Below, in pieces: positions 6,870 to 14,800 of a DNA stretch of 16,205 bases. Both the position numbers and the translations under genes were made by a program. The stretch comes from Acidobacteriota bacterium (GTDB lineage: Bacteria > Acidobacteriota > Terriglobia > Versatilivoradales > Versatilivoraceae), in the NCBI GenBank assembly GCA_026706225.1, contig JAPOZE010000026.1, positions 1-16,205 on the forward strand, written 5' to 3'. Positions within the stretch are counted from its first letter, which is position 1; each line of letters opens with the position of its first letter. The notes under the pieces were generated by a model. It ran no database searches. It worked only from the letters and a program-made list of their open reading frames with translations, and was not told where the DNA came from.

Positions 6870-7577
6870 CTAGGACGTCGCTGCGGGGGATTCCTCCGGG
6901 AAGACCAGCGCGACAAACCGGGAGTCTCTGGTGAGCGGCTCGAAGTCGGCATCGCGTTGGGCCAGGAAGCGGTTCTCCGCCTTCAGGTCGATGGCAAGCT
7001 TGAGGTGCTTCAGCGCGCGGTCCCTGTTTCCCAGCCGGCAGTGGCAGACCGCGAGGGCGTAGATCACGTATTCGCACTTGGGGCTCCGCTTCAGCGCCCG
7101 GTTGAGGTGCCTGATGGACTCCTGGTGCCGGCCGTCGTTCATGAAAGTAACGGCGACATTGTAGAGTTCTTCCGTAGTCTTGGGAGCGGGTTGGCTGCGG
7201 GCCAATTTGTTCTCGCACAGCCTGATGTGGGTCAGAGCCCGTTCGCAGATTTCCTTGTCCTGGCCGTCGGTGGCGATCACTTTTTCGAAGGCGTCTCTTG
7301 CCCGCTCGAATTGCTGGCGATGGAGCAGGCGAACCGCCGTCTCGTACCGCTTGATCAGCGTGCTTCGGTCCGGGTGGGCCAAGCCGGTCCGCGACTGGGC
7401 TGTCCCGGGACTGGAACGGGGTGACGACCGAGCTTTACCGGCTTTTGCGGAAACGGTCTTCTTGGCGGGCGACCCCCCGGTGGATCCGGCGGACTTTGAA
7501 CCAGGGAGCGGCTCGAGCTCGGACGACGGGGTCTTCGACGAAGTCCTCACCTTGGCTTTTGGCTGAGTTCTGGGCAT
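6870..7577 (-). CDS. TPR protein with a basic low-complexity N-terminus
   Basis: This is a 235-residue protein starting at ATG 7577, chosen because AGGGA lies five bases upstream; a TTG at 7619 would add 14 residues without a good ribosome site. Residues 1 to about 70 are rich in Lys, Ser, Ala, Pro and Thr (for example SPAKKTVSAKAGKARSSPRS), resembling a disordered, nucleic-acid- or partner-binding tail. Tetratricopeptide helices follow: one pair around YETAVRLLHRQQFERARDAF, further repeats at TTEELYNVAVTFMNDGRHQ and NRDRALKHLKLAI. The end RDADFEPLTRDSRFVALV matches the segment that often closes TPR arrays. No signal peptide or membrane segment is seen. It heads the four-gene minus-strand cluster with the small gene, glmU and glmS. 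TPR units mediate protein contacts; the partner is unknown. Confidence 0.85.
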   Translation of the reverse strand: MPRTQPKAKVRTSSKTPSSELEPLPGSKSAGSTGGSPAKKTVSAKAGKARSSPRSSPGTAQSRTGLAHPDRSTLIKRYETAVRLLHRQQFERARDAFEKVIATDGQDKEICERALTHIRLCENKLARSQPAPKTTEELYNVAVTFMNDGRHQESIRHLNRALKRSPKCEYVIYALAVCHCRLGNRDRALKHLKLAIDLKAENRFLAQRDADFEPLTRDSRFVALVFPEESPAATS

Positions 7578-7812
7578 GTCTTCCCTGGTTGGCGGGTCAG
7601 CGGTGGCGACCGGTCGCAACCGGAATGCCGCTTCCCCGGGAGTTTTTCCCTGCAGCCGGCGCCCTTCTCTCTCCGTGCATGATCATGGGCCGCAGGGGTT
7701 TCGCCAGCCCGGCCGGGCGCCCGCGACTTGGGATTCGGCACGTGCGGCAGGATGAACGATACCAGGTAAGCGGCAATGAGGGCGGGCCGACATAAGCTTG
7801 AAGCGGTCAATA

Positions 7813-7842
7813 CTCATATCAGAAAGCGTCGCAGCCCGTCAA
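7813..7842 (-). promoter_or_regulatory. Weak promoter candidate for the TPR-glmU-glmS cluster
   Basis: On the minus strand, TTGACG (7837-7842, 5 of 6) is followed after 18 bp by TATGAG (7813-7818, 4 of 6), preceded by TGA as in extended -10 elements. It would leave a leader of about 230 nt before the TPR start. It is the best candidate I see for this cluster, but the match is modest. Confidence 0.28.
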
Positions 7843-7922
7843 CCGAGCCACCCTGTGACGCCGTGAAGGGTAGCCGGGCCCCGCCTTGGGGTGCGGATAG
7901 TTCGAAGAAGAACTGCCGATCG

Positions 7923-7954
7923 CCAATGAAGATGAACCACCAATGAATACGAAC
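7923..7954. repeat. Two-copy degenerate direct repeat, 17-bp period
   Basis: CCAATGAAGATGAAC (7923-7937) and CCAATGAATACGAAC (7940-7954) match at 13 of 15 positions. The stretch is AT-richer than its surroundings. It recalls the short 'aatgaacacgaa' strings dispersed between genes in some bacterial genomes; that comparison is from memory. No function is evident. Confidence 0.5.
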
Positions 7955-8064
7955 TGATACACTGGGAACAGGCAGGTTGACCCGGGGTTCGGGGGAAGTT
8001 CAAACAGGCCCACGGCTCCTCCAATCGGCCCGGCGGTCATCTCCGGGCCAGGGTGGGGCGTTTC

Positions 8065-8070
8065 AGGAGG
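8065..8070 (+). promoter_or_regulatory. Shine-Dalgarno AGGAGG that sets a TTG start
   Basis: A full AGGAGG lies seven bases before TTG at 8078. No ATG or GTG with comparable spacing is in frame nearby, so this site supports the TTG as the true start of the M16-like gene. Confidence 0.7.
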
Positions 8071-8077
8071 GCAGGCG

Positions 8078-9547
8078 TTGCAAGGTTATTCTGGCGGGTT
8101 GTCCCGGGGGCCGATCACCCGGAGGATCGGGTTCGATCGCAGGGGGCTTGCGGCTGTCGGCAGGTCAGTCTGGCTGGGGGCGGCGCTGACGAGCGGTCTC
8201 CTCGCGGGCGCCCTGCCGGAAACCGGCTTCGGGGAGGGGAGGGAGCATGAATCCGGAGGAAACGCAACCGTTCAGCGCTTTCAACTGCTCAACGGCTTGC
8301 GCATCCTGCTGCTGCATCGCCCCGGCGGCGACCGGTTGGTTGTCAATCTTCTGATCCGGTCGGGATCGACCCTTGACCCGCCCCAAAAGCCCGGGTTGGC
8401 GCGTCTGTCGGCGCACCGGCTGCTGGTCCGGACTCCCGATGACACCAAAGAGCTGGAGGTGCTGGGCATTGAGCTGAAGGTGGAGGTCCAGCCCGATGCC
8501 ACCATTCTCCGGGCCGGCATGCCTCCCCGCCGCTTGCGCACCTTTCTCGATTTGCTGGGAGCTGCCCTGGCTCCGCCACCGTTCGAGGACAGGGCGCCGC
8601 CGGCCACCGCGCCGGTGAAGGATGATTCTCCCGGAAAGAGTCCGGATGGTCTGGCCCATGGTCGTTTCAGACGAGCGATCTTCGGAGATCACCCCTATGG
8701 GAACGGTTCCGAAACGGGGAAAGGCGCCGAGTCCATCCTGTACGGTGATCTGGACGACTTCCGGCGGCGCCACTATATTCCCAACGATGCCTCCCTGATC
8801 GTGGTCGGCCCCATTCCCGGGAGGGAGCTGTTGGATGCAGCCCGGGAAAAGCTGGGACCCTGGACCAAGGGGGTCCCTCAGGAAGCCGGCTACCCCGAGT
8901 TCCCGCGGTTGGATCGTCTGTCGATTCAGCTTGTCGGTGATGAAGAGGACTGCTCGGAAGCGGGAATCGTCTTCGGCCACAGGACTCCCCGCCGATCGAG
9001 CGGCGATTTCTACAGCCTCGAGGTTCTGAACCTGCTCTTGGGAGGACTGGGTACCGGTTCCCGCCTCAGCCGCCTGTTTCTGACTCACCGGATCAACTAT
9101 CGATTTCTCGACAGTCGGATTCGGTTTTTTCGGATCGGAGGCATGTTGCAGGTATTGGCCAAGGTTCCCGCACAGGCTGCCCCGGGTGCGCTGACGGCCA
9201 TCCTGGAGGCTGTCGAGAGCCTCAAGCAAACTCCGGTTTCGGAGGCTGAGCTGGAGTCGGCCAAGAGGCACCTCATCGCCAGTCATGGCGAAAGAATGCA
9301 GTCCTCGGAAGCCGTTGCCGATGAGTTGACGCAGATGGAGCTCTTTTCTCTTTCCAATGATTTCTTGCACCGGTTCGGCGACCATGTCCGGAGATTGACC
9401 CCGGAAGACATACAGGGAGCCGCCAAGGCCCACCTCAGCACGACCCGGGCGGTTGCGGTCGTGACGGGATCGAATCCGAATCTCCGTTCCCGGTGGGACC
9501 GGTTCGGTACCGCTGAAGTGGTTGCCCTTCCCCTACGTTCCGAGTGA
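8078..9547 (+). CDS. M16 peptidase-family protein lacking the zinc motif (probably inactive)
   Basis: This 489-residue protein is probably exported: a basic N-terminus (TRRIGFDRRG) precedes a hydrophobic stretch at about 31-46 (VWLGAALTSGLLAGAL), and the pair of Arg could suit Sec or Tat. Active M16 enzymes carry HxxEH in the context GLAHxxEHxxF. Here residues 106-113 read GLARLSAH, so the first His is Arg109 and the Glu is Ala112; only His113 remains. Zinc cleavage is therefore not expected. The rest of the fold is kept. The first domain ends with FGDHPYGNG and IPNDASLIVVGPI, and the second domain has LLLGGLGTGSRLSRLF followed by INYRF, the Arg/Tyr region used by M16B proteins to hold substrate. 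Inactive M16 subunits usually pair with an active one, commonly encoded next door; none is present here. An ECF sigma gene starts 160 bp downstream. Confidence 0.86.
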   Translation: MQGYSGGLSRGPITRRIGFDRRGLAAVGRSVWLGAALTSGLLAGALPETGFGEGREHESGGNATVQRFQLLNGLRILLLHRPGGDRLVVNLLIRSGSTLDPPQKPGLARLSAHRLLVRTPDDTKELEVLGIELKVEVQPDATILRAGMPPRRLRTFLDLLGAALAPPPFEDRAPPATAPVKDDSPGKSPDGLAHGRFRRAIFGDHPYGNGSETGKGAESILYGDLDDFRRRHYIPNDASLIVVGPIPGRELLDAAREKLGPWTKGVPQEAGYPEFPRLDRLSIQLVGDEEDCSEAGIVFGHRTPRRSSGDFYSLEVLNLLLGGLGTGSRLSRLFLTHRINYRFLDSRIRFFRIGGMLQVLAKVPAQAAPGALTAILEAVESLKQTPVSEAELESAKRHLIASHGERMQSSEAVADELTQMELFSLSNDFLHRFGDHVRRLTPEDIQGAAKAHLSTTRAVAVVTGSNPNLRSRWDRFGTAEVVALPLRSE

Positions 9548-9707
9548 CAATACAAGTTCCGGACCGTGGCAGGCTCCACCCAAGGCGAACCCATGGAGAG
9601 TCCTGCCGGTTGATACAAACCTCCGGCACAGGCGGCATACTTTAGAGGGTTGGTTTCTTCTGCTGCCGTGCCCCGGGCGCCGCCGGCCCGGTCCAGGTTT
9701 CGGGTTC

Positions 9708-10307
9708 ATGTTGACAGACAAACAGCTCCATACCAGGACCGACGAAGAGTTGATGGAAGAGCTCAAGCGGGGGCGTCAGGAGGCTCTGGGCTTTCTGTTC
9801 GACCGCTACTACCGCCTGGTCTTCAGCGTGGCTCTCAAGATTCTTCGTGATCGGGGCGAAGCGGAAGATCTCATGCAGGAGGTATTCATCGAGATTTACC
9901 GGCGGATTGAGGTCTTCAATCCCGACAAGGGGAGCGCCAAGACCTGGATTCTTCAATATGCCTATCACCGCAGTCTCAACCGGCAGAAGTATCTGGCTTT
10001 GCGCAACTTCTACGACCAGACGGAAGAAACGGACCTGGAAAACCATGAATTCGCCCACTCCATGAAGGGGTGGAACGGCCTCACCTATCAGGATTGGGGT
10101 CAGATGATCGAGAAGGGATTACAGACGTTGACGGAAAGGGAACGCCGGACATTGGACCTGGCCTATTTTCAGGGGTTGCTCCTGAAAGAGATTGCCGTCC
10201 AAATGGAGGAACCCTTGTCCAACATACGGAACCACTACTACCGGGGTCTCAAAAAGTTGCGGTCCTTCCTGCAGGCCCACGGCTGCATGAACCGGACCAC
10301 GGGTTGA
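9708..10307 (+). CDS. ECF-type RNA polymerase sigma factor (sigma70 family)
   Basis: This is a 199-residue group 4 sigma factor that directs RNA polymerase to a specific set of promoters. Region 2 spans about 26-93, with the core-binding and -10-reading part EAEDLMQEVFIEIYRRI followed by GSAKTWILQYAYHRSLNR. Region 4 spans about 136-188: LTERERRTLDLAYFQGL, then a helix-turn-helix KEIAVQMEEPLSNIRNHYYR. The ATG at 9708 gives the normal N-terminus; the frame is open back to 9522, but that extension is not sigma-like. No strong ribosome site precedes it. The 160-bp gap upstream holds TTGATA (9610-9615) and CATACT (9636-9641), but their 20-bp spacing makes a promoter doubtful. Its anti-sigma gene follows 18 bp on. 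The trigger and regulon are not visible. Confidence 0.93.
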   Translation: MLTDKQLHTRTDEELMEELKRGRQEALGFLFDRYYRLVFSVALKILRDRGEAEDLMQEVFIEIYRRIEVFNPDKGSAKTWILQYAYHRSLNRQKYLALRNFYDQTEETDLENHEFAHSMKGWNGLTYQDWGQMIEKGLQTLTERERRTLDLAYFQGLLLKEIAVQMEEPLSNIRNHYYRGLKKLRSFLQAHGCMNRTTG

Positions 10308-10325
10308 TGCCCAGGGGATGTCACC

Positions 10326-11663
10326 ATGTCCAAGCGTGATGAATTCGACCATGAACGATTCGAGGAATTGTGTGCCCTGGCGGCACTTGGCCAGATCTCA
10401 GCCGGGGAGTACGCCGAGCTTCGCTCCCACCTGATCGCCTGCGAGGATTGCCAGAGGAGTCGCCAGGATTACCTGGAGATCCTTCACGAGCACCTGCCGC
10501 TGGTTGCCGCAGGAGAGCCTGCCGATACTTCCTCCAAGGTTGCCCTGCATGAATCCAGCTACAGGCAGCGATTTCTGCAGCGCACCGAGCATCAGAGCAG
10601 TTCCCCCACCGCTCCCACGAGACCCGGAAACGCAACCCGCTCAGGGGTCGGGGCGGGACAATGGTCCCGGTCGGCCCGTTTGGCCCGATACGCCCTGCCG
10701 GTAGCCGCCGGACTCCTGGTGGCAGTTCTGGGATTGAGCGGTTTGCATTGGTATTGGGGCGGAGAGCGCCTCTCCATCGCCACGGCCAGGGTGAGCCAAC
10801 TCCGCGAGGAGATCAGCCGGCTCAACCGTCAGATTTCCGACCAGTCCCTGGCCGGTCAGTCACCGGCTCCTGTCACTGTCGCAGTCCCCGATCGGTCGGG
10901 GGCGGAGATGGACCGGCTGGTTGAGGAACTGTCTCGGGCGCAAAGCCAGCGGCGCCGGGCCCTGGCCAGGTTGCAGAGCCAGAGCCGGAAGCTGGTGGAG
11001 ACCCAGGCGGATGCCGATGCCTTGAATCGGGCGCTGGAGGAAGCCAGGAATTCGGAAACGCAGTTGTCGGAGAAATTGGCAAGGGTGGAGAGGGCTCTTA
11101 AGACTCGCACCGGGGAGTTGGAGGCTCTGCGGAAACAGGGGGCCACCCGGGAGGTGACCCTGGCGCTGCAGGAAAAGCAGATCGGTGAGTTGGCTCGAAC
11201 GGTGAACGAGCAGGCAGAGACCATCCGGCGGGATCAGGAACTGCTGGCGGCGGACCGGGATATTCGGGACCTGTTGACGGACCGCAACCTGCGTGTGCTG
11301 TACGTCGAGGACAATGATCCGGAAGGAGAGCGAATCGTAGATGCGCACGTGTTTTATGCCCAGGGCAGGCGCCTGATCGTCTATGCTCACGAGACGCCCA
11401 GGGGGGGGAAATCTCTGGACAACTTCGCACTGCAAGCCTGGGGAGGGCGCAGTTCCTCGCTGACGGGTTCACCCAAGAGCCTGGGCATCTTCTATGCGGA
11501 CGCCAGAAACGATAAGGGCTGGATCCTCAAGTTCGACGATGCGGAGGTGCTTTCCCAAATCGATTCCGTCTTCATTACGCTGGAGCCCAAGGAAGGCAGC
11601 CTGAAGCCGGGAAGCGAACCGCTCCTGTATTCCTACCTGAACCCCGATGACGATCTCCCTTGA
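10326..11663 (+). CDS. Membrane anti-sigma factor, zinc-finger and RskA-like
   Basis: This 445-residue single-pass membrane protein is predicted to hold the preceding sigma factor inactive. The cytoplasmic N-terminus has a zinc anti-sigma motif H35-x3-C39-x2-C42 (HLIACEDC) with C16 (or H9) upstream as possible fourth ligand. A flexible Ser/Thr/Pro linker (about 87-112) leads to one membrane helix at about 121-141 (ARYALPVAAGLLVAVLGLSG). Outside is a long Arg/Glu/Gln-rich coiled coil (about 150-173 and 194-312). The terminal domain (315-440) includes DNFALQAWGG, LGIFYADARNDKGW and DSVFITLEPKEGSLKPG, which resembles the RskA C-terminal domain, where the EPxGGSxxP motif is usual. The ATG at 10326 has AGGGG eight bases ahead. 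The coiled coil between membrane and sensor domain is much longer than in typical RskA. Signal and release protease are unknown. Confidence 0.88.
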   Translation: MSKRDEFDHERFEELCALAALGQISAGEYAELRSHLIACEDCQRSRQDYLEILHEHLPLVAAGEPADTSSKVALHESSYRQRFLQRTEHQSSSPTAPTRPGNATRSGVGAGQWSRSARLARYALPVAAGLLVAVLGLSGLHWYWGGERLSIATARVSQLREEISRLNRQISDQSLAGQSPAPVTVAVPDRSGAEMDRLVEELSRAQSQRRRALARLQSQSRKLVETQADADALNRALEEARNSETQLSEKLARVERALKTRTGELEALRKQGATREVTLALQEKQIGELARTVNEQAETIRRDQELLAADRDIRDLLTDRNLRVLYVEDNDPEGERIVDAHVFYAQGRRLIVYAHETPRGGKSLDNFALQAWGGRSSSLTGSPKSLGIFYADARNDKGWILKFDDAEVLSQIDSVFITLEPKEGSLKPGSEPLLYSYLNPDDDLP

Positions 11664-11817
11664 TCCGGTCACTTTCCCGACACGCGGGTCCGAACCCCAG
11701 GAGCCGCCCTGCCCGGTACCGGTCATTCCGCTCGCCCACACGACCTGGTCCCCCTGACGCAGTTGGAAACCGAGAGTGGCATACTCGGGTGTGAGCCGGC
11801 TTGGCCCTTGCTCACAC

Positions 11818-11826
11818 GGGAGGTGG
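11818..11826 (+). promoter_or_regulatory. Ribosome binding site favouring GTG 11836
   Basis: GGGAGGTGG lies 9-12 bases before GTG at 11836. A GTG at 11776 in the same frame has no such site and would put 20 hydrophilic residues before the signal peptide, so 11836 is preferred for the TonB-dependent receptor. Confidence 0.55.
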
Positions 11827-11835
11827 ATCCACACC

Positions 11836-14800
11836 GTGCGCTTGATTCCAGTCCCAATCCTGTGGGTGGCATTGGCCGGCGTGCTGCTGGCCAGCCCGAC
11901 GGCAACGCTTAGCGGCCGTGTGACCAACCGGCAGGGGCAGGTTCTGTCAGAGGTCCAGGTGACCGCTACCCAGATCGAAACCAACCAGAGGTTTCGGACC
12001 AGGACCAACCGGTTGGGGCTCTATCGGCTCTCAAACCTGCCGCCGGGGCACTACCGGGTGATTATCCGCCTGCTCGGTTACCGCACGATCGTGAAGCCGG
12101 ACCTGGAGCTCCACGTCCAGGATGCCGTGGTTCTGAACTTCTCGATGCAGGTCGGCTCGGTCATCGCCAGCGTCACCGAACTGGGGGGCATCCCGCTCAT
12201 CCGCACCGAGTCCGCCACCTTGGGCACCACCATCAGGCCGCAGGTCATGACGGAACTGCCCTCGCTGACCCGCAATCCCTACGATTTCGTCGGGGTCAGT
12301 TCCGGGGCCACGCCGGCCAGCGTGAGACGGGGCATCGGCTTTGCCTTGAACGGACAACGGGCCGAGAGCGGGGGCTTCCTGTTGGACGGCAGCGCCAACA
12401 ACGATCCCTACAACTCCGGCCCGGGCCAGATCGTTCCCCTGGACGCCGTGCAGGAGTACCGGTTGCTCACCAACAACTTCACCGCGGAGTATGGCCGCAA
12501 TGCGGGTTTCATCGCCAACGCCATCACCAAGAGCGGGGTGAACGAGTTTCACGGGAACGCCTACTATTTCCTTCGCAATTCCAGGCTGGCGGCCAATACG
12601 TTCGAGAACAACTCCAGGGGTCTGCCCCGGCCGGTCTTCAACCGGCAGCAATTCGGGGGTACGCTGGGTGGGCCGGTCTACCGGGACAAGGTCTTCTTCT
12701 TTGCGGCCCTCGAACCCATCCGGGTCCGGAGCTCGGCAGCTCTCAGCTACTATGTTCCGACCCCGCAACTGCTCTCGGTGAGCTCGCCCGGGACCAACGC
12801 CATCTTCGACCGCTTTCCCCTACCCTCCAACCTCTCCGACACCGATATCAGCACCCGGACCGTCTGTCCCTTCGGAAGAGCCTGCGGGTCCAGGATCGGG
12901 GCGGGCTTCGTCACCCTGCCGGCATTGGCCTCCACTTCGCGCACCGGGCCGGTGGATGCCGGCGCCGGGCCGCCCCAGGACACCACCCTCTGGACTGCGC
13001 GGGTTGACACCAGCATCGGCCCCCGAACGGTGCTGAACACCCGCTACGCCTTTCAGGATCATGCCCGGCTGGCGACCGTGGATCAGCCCTATTCCTCCCT
13101 GCTGGACCGGTCCTTTCACTTGAGGAATCAAACCATGACGGTCAACCTGACGAGATTCTGGTCGGGCAATTTCCTGACCGAGTCCCGCCTGGTTTTCAAC
13201 CGTCTCTTTCAGCAGAGAGCGATCCGGCTTGCCGGAGGCTTTCCCTCCTTTGTGATTACCGGGGATGAAATCAGCGGCGCCGTGGGCTCTCTGGCACTGC
13301 CCTCCGGCCGCAACGGCGACGGCGGCGCCCAGAACGAGTACCAGTTTCAACAGATGGCCGACTGGGTGAGGGGACGGCACAACCTGAAGTTCGGGGCCAG
13401 CCTGGTCCATCTCCGGGACAACCAGACCCCCGCCGAGTCCACGCTGACTCGCCACAATCACGTGGAGTTCAGGGACCTGCAGCGATTCGTCAATGGACGG
13501 GCGTCCTCCTTTCAAGTTTACCTGGATCCGAGAGGCAAGGTTCCCGGGGAGCTGCTGTCGCCTCCCTTCGGAGCATTCGACCCTCGGCGGCACTATCGAT
13601 TCAACGACCTGGCCTGTTTTCTGCAGGACTCCTGGAAGGTGAGCCCCCGGCTGACTCTGTCGCCGGGTCTGCGGTACGAATACTTCGGTCCCGGCCATCG
13701 CATCAGCCAGGAAAAGCACCTGGAAACCAACTTTTATCGAGGGGGCGGAACCACCTCACTGGAGCAGATGGCCAACGGTCGTTTGCTCCGCACCGTTGAC
13801 GCTCCCGACCGGTACCGGAGCCATTTCTTTCCCGCCAGCAAGACCAACCTCTCTCCCAGAATGGGTCTTGCCTACGATTTGACCGGCAGGGGCCGACTGG
13901 TCGTTCGGGCCGGGATCGGTCGCTTCTACGAGCGACTGCCCGGCTTTGTCTACGAGAATCTGAATCCTCCGGCCTTCAGCGTCGTCCGCATTTCCGGAAT
14001 CCCGTTGGCGCCGGCCCTGTTTGAAGATCCCTACACCCTGTTTGCCTCGAGACCCCTGTCGTTGCCTCCCAGTGCCGTCAGCCACCTGGACCAGGATCTG
14101 ACAACCGCTTCCACCTGGACCTGGAACGCCACGCTTCAGCACGACTGGGACAACAAGCTGTTGCTGGCTGCTTCCTACGTGGGCTCCAGGGGCCGGAATC
14201 TCTACCGGCCCATCAACGCCAATCGACTGGGAAGCGGACGGTTTCTGGGGCGCCCGGGGGAAAGACTGGTCAACCACATCGCGGCGTTGATCACCGTGGG
14301 GAACCAGGCCCGGTCTTCCTATCACGGGATGCAGCTCAGGCTTGACAGCCTTCGCCTGCGCAAATTCGGGTTGCAGTACGGTCTCAACTACACCTGGAGC
14401 CACTCCCTGGACAACGTGAGCTCGCTGGTGGGTGACGATAGCGTGAGCGGCGGCGCCGGGTTGCCGCTGGATGCCTTTGATCCCGATCTGGACAAGGGGC
14501 CCTCCGATCACGACGTTCGCCAGCGGATGGTCGGCCACTTCGTCTGGCAGATCCCGGGCGCGGCTCGAACGAGAGGTTTGGCGCGCCTGCTGCTGGCAGG
14601 CTGGCAGTTCAGCGGTATCGTTTCCTTTCAGAGCGGCCAGCCCTTCAGTCTTTGGGACGGCCGGGTCATCGATCGAGAGTTGGCTGACAACACCCGGCCG
14701 CGACTTACGGGACCGGCGCCGGGAATGCTGGGCGCCGGGGAACGTCAGGTCGATGTCAGAACGCCCAACGCCTTTCTGGTCTTGCCCGTCAACCGAGTCC

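Larger units (their letters stand above)
7578..8077. other. 500-bp divergent intergenic region
   Basis: This region separates the minus-strand TPR-glm cluster from the plus-strand M16 gene. I find no coding frame with convincing codon use. Short open frames exist on both strands, but they lack recognisable domains and have repeat-derived, low-complexity translations. It holds a GC palindrome at 7707-7718 (GCCCGGCCGGGC), a weak minus-strand promoter candidate at 7813-7842, a two-copy degenerate repeat at 7923-7954, and the AGGAGG ribosome site of the M16 gene at 8065-8070. A TGATACACT string (7955-7963) looks like an extended -10 for the M16 gene but has no -35 partner. Confidence 0.6.

Noticed and set aside
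7707..7718. The 12-bp palindrome GCCCGGCCGGGC as an operator
   Set aside because: Palindromes made only of G and C are common by chance in such sequence, and it is not close to a promoter or start codon.
7547..7810. An 87-codon minus-strand frame with a hydrophobic N-terminal stretch
   Set aside because: It overlaps the TPR gene start in another frame, lacks a ribosome site, and the rest of the translation is basic low complexity.
7819..8040. A 73-codon minus-strand frame in the intergenic region
   Set aside because: Its Ser-rich middle is the translation of the degenerate direct repeat at 7923-7954, with no coding signature elsewhere.
9610..9641. TTGATA and CATACT as a promoter for the sigma factor gene
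   Set aside because: The spacing of 20 bp is too long, and TTGATA lies inside the loop of a small inverted repeat (TGCCGG/CCGGCA, 9604-9628). The evidence is too weak to annotate.
11763..11785. TTGGAA and CATACT as a promoter for the TonB-dependent receptor
   Set aside because: The spacing is only 11 bp and each hexamer matches 4 of 6, so it is not a credible sigma70 promoter; no clear ECF-type motif was seen either.
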